8,838 nt of DNA, taken from contig JAJTHY010000013.1 of NCBI GenBank assembly GCA_021298045.1, positions 1 to 8,838 on the forward strand, written 5' to 3'. The notes beneath the pieces are model-generated. The model searched no databases. It saw nothing but the letters and a program-made list of their open reading frames with translations, and was not told the DNA's origin. This document shows positions 1-6,309 of the stretch, in pieces (the first letter of the stretch is position 1; every line of letters begins with the position of its first letter). Made by a program: the position numbers and the translations under genes. The stretch comes from Candidatus Jidaibacter sp. GTDB lineage: Bacteria > Pseudomonadota > Alphaproteobacteria > Rickettsiales > Midichloriaceae.

Positions 1-2
1 GC

Positions 3-318
3 ACCCGCATATACAAATTTTTTGCCCCCCCAGCCAGCGCTTTTCCTTCAGGATTATGTTTAAATGATTTCAATAACATATCTGTTCAAGGGCAATTTAT
101 TATAGGAGGGTAGATGATGGCAAAAAAAATTCTTATAACAAGTGTGGGGTACTATAATATTTTCTCAAGGCCCAGGTAGAAATGCTGATTATATTATCTT
201 TTCTGGATCTGCGATAAACAACGCTACAAATTTTGGATTGACATTAGGATATATAGGTACTTTTAAACGGTATCAGAAATCTCATGCTTTCACCATTAGA
301 GCAGAGCTCAAGTTTTAA
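3..318 (+). pseudogene. Decayed 3' end of an outer-membrane beta-barrel protein gene
   Basis: The last open stretch (139-318) ends in FTIRAELKF followed by TAA. Alternating hydrophobic residues and a terminal Phe are the hallmark of the last strand of BAM-assembled outer-membrane barrels, and the preceding GLTLGYIGTF fits another strand. This frame is closed upstream by TAA at 136-138. A different frame is open from the window edge to TAG at 111-113 and then continues from ATG at 117 to TAG at 177-179, so a full reading needs at least one stop bypassed and one frame change. A strong AGGAGG (104-109) lies 7 nt before that ATG, giving a 20-residue ORF starting MAKKILITSVG, so a foreign gene start may have been fused here. 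The barrel call rests on C-terminal pattern only; autotransporter or porin cannot be distinguished. The gene is cut by the window edge. Confidence 0.45.
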
Positions 319-327
319 GTGGATTCT

Positions 328-678
328 TTAGATCCCCTGATTCTGTTTCTTTTTAGCAGCTTTTATCCCGACATTAAACCAGGCCTTAAGCATCTCCGCA
401 TCCTCTAGCACTTCAGGCATAACTCTCCAATATGACATTCTCACCAATCCACTTTTTCCCTGATAAGTAAATGGCTCGGAGCCATATGTCTGAAAAAACT
501 TACTAGCCTCATCATCAGCTTTAAAATACAATTCATTATCTGCGATCATCGCAAATATCACTCCATTTTTATATATTCCAAACCCACCGAACATCGCTCG
601 TGTAGTTATTGGCCCAAATGGTTCTAACACCTCTTTAACATAATCCAGGAAATTATTACTGTTCTTTTTCATGCTCAT
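328..678 (-). CDS. TfoX N-terminal domain family protein
   Basis: This small protein of 116 residues carries the TfoX-N domain, named after the competence regulator TfoX/Sxy. Stand-alone copies like this have no established biochemical role. Family landmarks are visible in order: TTRAMFGGFGIY (about 25-36), a short strand with LYFKAD near 50-55, then PFTYQGKSG and MSYWRVMPEVLED (about 68-93), and a final helix ending in a lysine-rich tail. The C-terminal TfoX-C domain of full-length regulators is absent. ATG at 678 is preferred because GGGGG lies about six bases upstream. An in-frame TTG at 690 would add four residues and start one base after the upstream stop. It is the last gene of a tight operon with the flavoprotein and ubiB. 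Only about 9 bp separate its end from the convergent barrel remnant, and no hairpin terminator is visible there. Confidence 0.85.
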   Translation of the reverse strand: MSMKKNSNNFLDYVKEVLEPFGPITTRAMFGGFGIYKNGVIFAMIADNELYFKADDEASKFFQTYGSEPFTYQGKSGLVRMSYWRVMPEVLEDAEMLKAWFNVGIKAAKKKQNQGI

Positions 679-691
679 AAGTACCCCCAAC

Positions 692-1867
692 TTAGGAATT
701 ACTACCGGCTACAAAACCTGAAGACCAGGCCCATTGAAAATTATATCCACCTAACCATCCAGTTACATCCACGACTTCTCCAATAAAATATAAATTTGGC
801 ACCTTGAGTGCTTCCATAGTTTTGGAAGAAAGTTCTTTAGTATCCACTCCACCTGCTGTGACTTCGGCCTTCACATAGCCCTCGGTACCATTTATTTTAA
901 CTTTAAAGTTATTTAAATCATAAACAATCTTTTGCAAATCCTTTTGCTTGAAGTCTGCAATGCGCCTATTGTATCCTGCACTATCACACCATAGGTCCAC
1001 AAATCTATTTGGCAGATAATCTTTTAGAAAATTATTAATTTTAGCTTTGCGCCCCCCTTCGCCTGTAAATTCTTCCATCAAATTTATATTTGGCAGCAGG
1101 TTAAGCTTTATCTCCTCATCCGTATATTGCTTTATGTAAGAAGATATTTGCAAGATCGCGGGGCCACTTAAACCCTTATGAGTAAACAATATGCTTTCCT
1201 TAAAATTTACACCTGCATAAGAAACTACCGCAGGTAATGATACACCGCTTAAACCTTTGTACCCCGGCATATCAAGGTCTGAAAATGTCAGCGGCACTAG
1301 TGCGGGCCTAGTTTGCACCATCTGAATACCAAATTGTCGAGCTATTTTGTAACCAAAGTCTGTAGAGCCTAATTTCGGGATTGATAATCCTCCAGTTGCA
1401 ATTATCAATGAATGCGATGCAAATTCGCCTAAGTTTGAACCGATTATGAACTTCTCATTCTTTTTAACTCCACTCACTACACAATTAAGTAATATCTCCA
1501 CCCCTGCTGCTTTGCATTCTTGTAGGAGCATATCTATAATTTGCTTCGAAGAACCATCGCAAAAAAGCTGCCCTAAAGTTTTTTCGTGGTAGCTAATACC
1601 ATGCGACTCAACCAATTTTATGAAATCATGCTGTGAGTATTGCGCCAGCGCGGAAATTGCGAAGTGTGGATTTTGCGATAAATAATTTTTGTAGGTAGCA
1701 TTGATGTTGGTAAAATTACATCTACCCCCGCCAGAAATACGGATCTTTTCACCCACCTTATCGGAGTGATCCACCAACAAAACCTTCTTGCCCCTTTGAC
1801 CTGCAGTCATAGCTGCCATCATGCCGGCAGCTCCGCAGCCGATAATGATTACATCATACATCTTCAT
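692..1867 (-). CDS. YhiN/HI0933-family NAD(P)/FAD-dependent flavoprotein
   Basis: A 391-residue flavoprotein of the HI0933/YhiN family, which has a Rossmann FAD-binding fold and an uncertain physiological substrate. The N-terminal dinucleotide-binding loop is GCGAAG (10-15), preceded by the beta strand DVIIIG and followed by an acidic position at strand 2 (VDHS, 32-35). Family signatures follow: GEKIRISGGGRCNFTN (39-54), the second FAD contact ATGG (157-160), FTHKGLSGPAILQIS (228-242), TAGGV (337-341) and the C-terminal GEVVDVTGWLGGYNFQWAW (363-381), which closes over the flavin. Length is normal and nothing is missing. Its ATG overlaps the ubiB stop as ATGA with no good ribosome-binding site, so translation is probably coupled to ubiB. 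A start two codons later (MYDVIIIG) is possible. Cytosolic location is inferred from the lack of a signal peptide. Confidence 0.93.
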   Translation of the reverse strand: MKMYDVIIIGCGAAGMMAAMTAGQRGKKVLLVDHSDKVGEKIRISGGGRCNFTNINATYKNYLSQNPHFAISALAQYSQHDFIKLVESHGISYHEKTLGQLFCDGSSKQIIDMLLQECKAAGVEILLNCVVSGVKKNEKFIIGSNLGEFASHSLIIATGGLSIPKLGSTDFGYKIARQFGIQMVQTRPALVPLTFSDLDMPGYKGLSGVSLPAVVSYAGVNFKESILFTHKGLSGPAILQISSYIKQYTDEEIKLNLLPNINLMEEFTGEGGRKAKINNFLKDYLPNRFVDLWCDSAGYNRRIADFKQKDLQKIVYDLNNFKVKINGTEGYVKAEVTAGGVDTKELSSKTMEALKVPNLYFIGEVVDVTGWLGGYNFQWAWSSGFVAGSNS

Positions 1868-3378
1868 AGTAAAGTGATAATAAGTGCAGCACTTGCAACG
1901 CCTAACAAAAATGATAGCACTCGAAACTTACCTTTATTGAGTGGCTCTTCTGCAGCATACATATTATTTTGCGCGTATTGATTCCAAAGCTTCAGCGCTT
2001 TCTCGGCATCATCATAAACCTTAGGGAACCTTTGTAATAAATTTAATGATGTTTGCAGAACATCCTTTGCCTGAGATTTAAAGTTAAAATTGTCCTTAGC
2101 CCACTTTTCAATCCATGGCTCTGCTAGTTGCCACATATTAACTTCTGGGTAAATGGATTGCCCAACACCCTCTATGGTGACCATGGTTTTCTGCAGCAAA
2201 ATAAGCTGTGGTTGCGTTTGCATTTGAAACTTTTCGGTGATCAAAAAAAGCTGAAGCAATAAATGTGATATGGATATTTGATTTACGGGAAGCCCAATTA
2301 TCGGCTCACCTATGCTGCGACACGCAAGAGAAAATAATTTACGGTCTTGGCCATCTGGCACATATCCAGCCTTAAAATGGATTTCTGAGACCCGGTCATA
2401 ATCGTGTGTAATAAAGGCATATAAGATTTCTGCTATATACCTCCTATCTTCTTTACTCAAAGTACCCACTATACCAAAGTCTACCATAGCTACATTGCCG
2501 CTTTCATCGACTAATAAGTTTCCTGGATGCAAGTCCGCATGAAAGAATCCATCCCGATAAGCTTGGTTAAAAAAACTGACAGCTAAGTTTTTCGCAATCT
2601 CATGTGGCTCAAACCCCATACTGATTAATGCATCTCTATCATCTACAGGAACACCATTAATCCATTCCATTGTAAAGACATTTTGCGTTGTATAATTCCA
2701 ATAGATTTTAGGGATTTTAAGGCCGGGATCGTTTATGCAATTGGATCTAATCTGGTCCCCAGCTGCAGCTTCAAATCTAAGGTCCAACTCCATCTCTATT
2801 GATTTTTGCAATGTTTTCAAGGAATCTTTTAAGCGCAATCTTTTAATAGATTTCTTGAAGAAAAATTCCACCACCCCAACAAACCCATACAAAAACTCTA
2901 TATCCAATCTAAAAAGTTTTTTGATATTTGGACGCAGAATTTTTACAGCAACCACCTCTCCAGATTTTAAAATAGCCTTATGCACCTGCGCGACCGAAGC
3001 AGCAGCAACAGATTGTTCAGAAAAATCTGCGAATAACTCTTCTATAGGTTTATTAAAGTCAGATAATATTTGCTTCTTAACTAAATCATATGAAAAAGGC
3101 GGAAGCTCATTTTGTAAATTTGCTAGTTCACTTGAGATTATCGCTCCCATTAGATCTGTTTGAGTCGATAAAATTTGCCCAAGTTTAATGAAAGTAGGAC
3201 CGCTAGATTGAAAAAATTCACTTAATTTTCTACCCAAGATCTTGGCCGAAGCATCATATTTTTCCTTATTAAATTTACTATAAATCCAGCATAAAAAAAT
3301 GCGCTGAGGTATCGCCTTAATTAGCAAAACACAAACCAGCTTAATGCTGCGGAATAAATTTCTTATAAACTTAATCAT
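1864..3378 (-). CDS. ubiB: UbiB, ABC1/ADCK-type atypical kinase for ubiquinone synthesis
   Basis: UbiB is a membrane-attached protein-kinase-like ATPase needed for ubiquinone (coenzyme Q) biosynthesis; its exact substrate is not settled. All family-specific elements are present in 504 residues: the inhibitory KxGQ motif (K65-Q68 in FIKLGQILSTQTDL), the alanine-rich nucleotide loop AAAS (125-128), the ATP-binding lysine in VAVK (K146), the ExD motif (E197/D199), the catalytic loop HADLHPGN (280-287) and the metal-binding DFG (300-302). One hydrophobic C-terminal segment (about 488-504) should anchor it to the inner membrane; the longer, two-helix tail of E. coli UbiB is not obvious. Start ATG at 3378 gives the expected amphipathic N-terminus. 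It heads the ubiB-flavoprotein-tfoX-like unit. An 85-bp gap separates it from the upstream papain-fold protein gene, so it may have its own promoter. The usual ubiE neighbour is absent here. Confidence 0.95.
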   Translation of the reverse strand: MIKFIRNLFRSIKLVCVLLIKAIPQRIFLCWIYSKFNKEKYDASAKILGRKLSEFFQSSGPTFIKLGQILSTQTDLMGAIISSELANLQNELPPFSYDLVKKQILSDFNKPIEELFADFSEQSVAAASVAQVHKAILKSGEVVAVKILRPNIKKLFRLDIEFLYGFVGVVEFFFKKSIKRLRLKDSLKTLQKSIEMELDLRFEAAAGDQIRSNCINDPGLKIPKIYWNYTTQNVFTMEWINGVPVDDRDALISMGFEPHEIAKNLAVSFFNQAYRDGFFHADLHPGNLLVDESGNVAMVDFGIVGTLSKEDRRYIAEILYAFITHDYDRVSEIHFKAGYVPDGQDRKLFSLACRSIGEPIIGLPVNQISISHLLLQLFLITEKFQMQTQPQLILLQKTMVTIEGVGQSIYPEVNMWQLAEPWIEKWAKDNFNFKSQAKDVLQTSLNLLQRFPKVYDDAEKALKLWNQYAQNNMYAAEEPLNKGKFRVLSFLLGVASAALIITLL

Positions 3379-3440
3379 GAATCCAAAGACTTAGTAATAG
3401 CTACCCGATAGGATACTCGTCAACTTCAGGAAATCAACTT

Positions 3441-3456
3441 ATAAACTTTAGTTTAT
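3441..3456. repeat. Short inverted repeat upstream of ubiB
   Basis: ATAAACT and AGTTTAT form a perfect 7-bp inverted repeat around a 2-bp centre in the 85-bp gap before ubiB and just after the stop of the upstream gene. It has no GC core and no adjacent T-run, so it is a poor terminator. It could be an operator for the ubiB operon or chance in AT-rich DNA. Confidence 0.3.
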
Positions 3457-3463
3457 TGCAACA

Positions 3464-5533
3464 TCACCCCTTTTCATGCGCACTACTCTCTTTCGCAGCT
3501 TTTTCTTCTTTTATCTTGTTTGCGAAGCTAAAGTATTTTTTCTCTGTGTCTGTGCGTTCCATTTCCGTTATACACCCAGCATCAGATAAAATTTTTACAA
3601 GCCTATCCGGATGCATGGTGCGGAACCTCTCGCGGTTGGTAAATGGTATGATTATCACATTTTTCTCTACGCCCAGTTCTTCTTTAAGTTTATTATTTAG
3701 TTCAATGAAGGCAGCTACAGTAGTTCTTGCTGCAAACTCAGAGCACAACATCCGGTTTTTCTCCTTAGCTCCACCCATGATATCTTTATGGATCAGGTCT
3801 AAATCCTCCGCTACGAGCTTGTTGTGGCCTAAGTAGCCGATATATTCCATTATGCCCAATAAAGTATATTCCATTTGCTTTCGCAAAGCTAAGCCTGCAA
3901 ATTGTTCTTGAGAATTTTCATGTAATTTATATTCAATTTGTCTGTATTTTTTATTAATCTCTTCTGCGTAATTATCTCCATACTTATCTTTTAACTGTTC
4001 TCTAACGCTATCGTTGATTAGGGGTGCAACATCTATTTTATAAATGTCGGAATAAAAATATTCCATGATGTCAAATTCAACTGTGCTTGCCCCATCAAAA
4101 TATACATGAGAAGTATTCACCTCACCATTTGATTTTAATAACTTTCGGGTATGTAGATGCTCCGTTACTATTAAATTAGCTCTATCATCAAACGTTAACC
4201 TCTCATTGGCAAAATCAGCTTCCTTAATAATGTTATTCAAAAGCAAGTCACCGGATTCAATTTTTTCACTAGCTTTCTTGGTAACTAATTGTTGAATTTT
4301 GTCAAGTATTGGAGTTATTGCTTTTATTTGCTCGTATATATCATTTAGCTTTGTGTTGCCTGTCAACAAGCTCGCTTTGCCCATTTCATCAAAATAATTT
4401 TTTACATTACGATAATCTATTAAAATTCCATATTCTCGTAAGCTCAATTTATCTTCATCTTTAATTTTCTCACCTTTTTCTATCTTCAACAGTTTTTCCG
4501 CAGCTGCTAAAAATATCTCTGGATTCCTAGTTTTATAGGTGAAGCGCTTCATTATGCCATCTTCTGCAAATGCTTTAACTTTATTCAATTGCATATTGCC
4601 AAGTGCACTAACCAAGAATTCTTGCACAAATTTCTTTTGCACTTCTGGTAACAATCTTTTGCTATCATATGCTTCGTTGAATAACTTAAGTGCAAAAGCT
4701 TGGCGCTTGGTTAAACCATTGGGCTCCAGCTTATCACCTTCAGCGCCTTTAAGTTTTTTTATCATTGCTACTTCTTCGGTTTCTTTTGCCTTAATGGCCT
4801 GCTCTTGTAAACTCTCTTTTTCTTGTTCAAGCTCTTCTAAAGTTTGGTATTTCCCACCATATGCAGATTTTATGTCTGCTAAACTGGCTGGTGGTGTTTT
4901 ATATGGTACCTCCAATCTCTTAATTATGATGATATTTTCATCTAGTAACTTCAGTTTTTTAGTTAAGTCTTCATGACTAGTTGCATCTTTCAGCAAATTG
5001 TATTCACTTTGTAAATGTACTATGTATCTTTTGAAGTTTGTTGTAACAATATCCAGCTCTGACCCACCCTTAGAAAAATCCTTAATTGCGTTAAGCTCCA
5101 TTTTTAAGTCTTGAGCACTCAACTCCCTAGGATCTTTAAGCACCACTTGCACTGGGTTATTTTGCCTACCCAAGGCTTGGCCTTTTAGCAGGGTCATCAG
5201 CTTATCAAACAGCTCCAACAGAAAGCCGGCGAACTCCAAATCTTGCTTAAGGTCAATGCGGGTGTTAAAAAACTCCTCCACCATTTTCTCTTTGGCAGAT
5301 TTCTGGTCTTTATATGGCATTGTAAAGAAGTTATCCGAAAGCGACTCTATTACCTGCTCCATCCGCTTGTTGATGATCTTCTCATCATAACCAGTTATAT
5401 AGCTGAAAAAGTTTGTATTCTCAGGTAAACTCTCAAGGGTTTTTGAATCAACAAGGAGCCTAGCTTTTTCGTTTAAAAGCTTTAAGCTTTCTCTTTTGAG
5501 GGTTGCTCTTAAGTTTTTAAATCCTTGCTCCAT
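3464..5533 (-). CDS. Large protein with C-terminal permuted NlpC/P60-like (YiiX-type) domain, possible effector
   Basis: I do not recognise this 689-residue protein as a known family. Residues 1-420 look helical and rich in Lys/Glu, with a likely coiled coil near 228-262, and show no signal peptide or membrane segment. The C-terminal third has the order expected of circularly permuted NlpC/P60 (YiiX/LRAT-like) cysteine hydrolases: SGDLLL (427-432, the GD motif), SHVYFDG (475-481, candidate catalytic H476), then a helical insertion, then MLCSEFAARTTVAAF (595-609, candidate nucleophile C597), then a closing segment with RTMHPDRLVKIL (638-649). The His-to-Cys gap of about 120 residues is longer than in minimal members. 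Such domains cleave amide or ester bonds in peptides or lipids; the substrate here cannot be read. A charged C-terminal tail without an export signal would fit a type IV secreted effector, but that is inference. The ATG at 5533 has no clear ribosome-binding site and sits beside a GTATAC pair. Part of its 3' end is copied at 5780-5912. Confidence 0.8.
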   Translation of the reverse strand: MEQGFKNLRATLKRESLKLLNEKARLLVDSKTLESLPENTNFFSYITGYDEKIINKRMEQVIESLSDNFFTMPYKDQKSAKEKMVEEFFNTRIDLKQDLEFAGFLLELFDKLMTLLKGQALGRQNNPVQVVLKDPRELSAQDLKMELNAIKDFSKGGSELDIVTTNFKRYIVHLQSEYNLLKDATSHEDLTKKLKLLDENIIIIKRLEVPYKTPPASLADIKSAYGGKYQTLEELEQEKESLQEQAIKAKETEEVAMIKKLKGAEGDKLEPNGLTKRQAFALKLFNEAYDSKRLLPEVQKKFVQEFLVSALGNMQLNKVKAFAEDGIMKRFTYKTRNPEIFLAAAEKLLKIEKGEKIKDEDKLSLREYGILIDYRNVKNYFDEMGKASLLTGNTKLNDIYEQIKAITPILDKIQQLVTKKASEKIESGDLLLNNIIKEADFANERLTFDDRANLIVTEHLHTRKLLKSNGEVNTSHVYFDGASTVEFDIMEYFYSDIYKIDVAPLINDSVREQLKDKYGDNYAEEINKKYRQIEYKLHENSQEQFAGLALRKQMEYTLLGIMEYIGYLGHNKLVAEDLDLIHKDIMGGAKEKNRMLCSEFAARTTVAAFIELNNKLKEELGVEKNVIIIPFTNRERFRTMHPDRLVKILSDAGCITEMERTDTEKKYFSFANKIKEEKAAKESSAHEKG
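3517..3649 (-). repeat. 133-bp block identical to 5780-5912 (copy within the intact gene)
   Basis: This stretch inside the 3' end of the papain-fold gene matches the downstream-oriented fragment at a constant offset of 2263 bp with no mismatch over 133 bp. Flanking homologous sequence differs at about 12 of 53 positions on one side and about 21 of 108 on the other. The abrupt edges suggest a recent conversion tract, not an undisturbed duplication. Confidence 0.85.
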
Positions 5534-5537
5534 GGTC

Positions 5538-5557
5538 GTATACCAAAATGTGTATAC
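5538..5557. promoter_or_regulatory. Pair of GTATAC palindromes at the start of the papain-fold gene
   Basis: GTATAC occurs at 5538-5543 and again at 5552-5557, 14 bp centre to centre, ending five bases before the start codon of the 689-residue protein. The pair forms an inverted repeat with an 8-nt centre. It could be an operator, or a hairpin covering the translation start. The position fits regulation, but no known binding site is recognised. Confidence 0.3.
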
Positions 5558-5608
5558 TGATATTCTTACAATAAAATGATTAATTTTTGGTTAAGATGGG
5601 TTTTGATA

Positions 5609-5740
5609 CTACCCCCTTTTCATTCGATAAAGCACATGCTGAGATAATTTATGATTAGATGGCAGCTTAGGATGAGCAAAGTCGCAAGGCAGACGATCAT
5701 CCGAGATCATGAAAGATATTGTACCATCACTCCCTTCCAT
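5609..5740 (-). CDS. Possible small ORF, 43 residues, unrecognised
   Basis: This reading frame starts at ATG 5740 inside the end of the headless gene copy, in another frame, and runs to TAG at 5609. The peptide contains ISDDRLPCDFAHPKLP and ends in HVLYRMKRG. Its composition is protein-like, with Pro, Cys and His spread through it, but no ribosome-binding site or domain is visible. It may be a scrap of another gene joined to the copied 3' end. The rest of the gap, 5534-5608, shows only AT-rich sequence and the GTATAC pair. Confidence 0.2.
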   Translation of the reverse strand: MEGSDGTISFMISDDRLPCDFAHPKLPSNHKLSQHVLYRMKRG

Positions 5741-6023
5741 GCACGCCACTCTCTTTCGCATCCTTTTTTTCTTTTTCCCTGTTTGCGAAGCTAAAGTATT
5801 TTTTCTCTGTGTCTGTGCGTTCCATTTCCGTTATACACCCAGCATCAGATAAAATTTTTACAAGCCTATCCGGATGCATGGTGCGGAACCTCTCGCGGTT
5901 GGTAAATGGTATTTTTATCATATCTTCTTTTACATCCAGTTCAGCCTTAAGCTTATTATTCAATTCAATAAAAGCAGCCGCGGTAGTTCTTGCCGCAAAC
6001 TCAGAGCACAACATCCGGTTTCT
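5727..6023 (-). pseudogene. Headless copy of the C-terminal domain of the papain-fold protein
   Basis: About 97 residues match the C-terminus of the neighbouring 689-residue protein from NRMLCSEFAART (residue 593) to the stop, without indels. The copy keeps the candidate Cys nucleophile motif CSEF but lacks the GD motif, the candidate catalytic His and the whole helical N-terminus. Homology stops abruptly near 6020. Upstream the frame runs through only a few unrelated residues (from GTG 6053) to a stop, with no ribosome-binding site, so independent expression is unlikely. It lies directly upstream of the intact gene, in the same orientation. It is either a leftover of tandem duplication and deletion, or a silent 3' cassette that recombines with the intact gene. 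Confidence 0.8.
5780..5912 (-). repeat. 133-bp block identical to 3517-3649 (copy within the headless fragment)
   Basis: Second member of the identical pair. In protein terms it covers the segment from IPFTNRERFRTMHPDRL to KKYFSFAN. The reading frame is preserved in both copies, and differences resume immediately outside the block. Confidence 0.85.
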
Positions 6024-6043
6024 GCCTTTTCTATTTGGCCCTA

Positions 6044-6309
6044 TTAAACACACTTTTTAACACGGTCTCTGCCCACACCCACATATGGCTCTTTTGATTT
6101 AGCCGTTTGTTTCATATATGTTTGGTTATAAATACCAGCATTTTGCTCGGAGTAGCCATCTCTTACCTTATAAGCAAGCGTTAAGCCAATGGCGGGTCTA
6201 ATTGAAAATGCAGGAGTTACAAGGTGCTTCCATCCCCTTTAAGATCTGCAGATAAATTATTGCTGTAATATTTGGATGTGGCCCTGTAAACAAGATTAGA
6301 CAGTGGATC
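6044..6309 (-). pseudogene. Frameshifted remnant, possible outer-membrane beta-barrel protein
   Basis: Two overlapping minus-strand frames join into one plausible peptide of about 88 residues. The first, from about 6309, reads DPLSNLVYRATSKYYSNN and runs into TAA just after GDGSTL. The second picks up at 6220 with VTPAFSIRPAIGLTLAYKV, then KEPYVGVG, and stops at 6044. A single frameshift near 6220 reconciles them. Alternating polar and hydrophobic residues (SIRPAIGLTLAY) and the PYVGVG turn are common in small outer-membrane barrels, but no specific family is recognised. The fragment begins at the stop of the GGT gene and ends where the headless copy begins, so it has no start of its own. Confidence 0.4.

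Noticed and set aside
2735..3163. 142-codon plus-strand open frame
   Set aside because: Antisense to ubiB, whose kinase motifs are continuous there; no start context or domain.
3456..3836. 126-codon plus-strand frame, and its twin at 5719-6060
   Set aside because: Mirror images of the papain-fold gene and its copy; they resemble each other only because the minus-strand sequences are duplicated.
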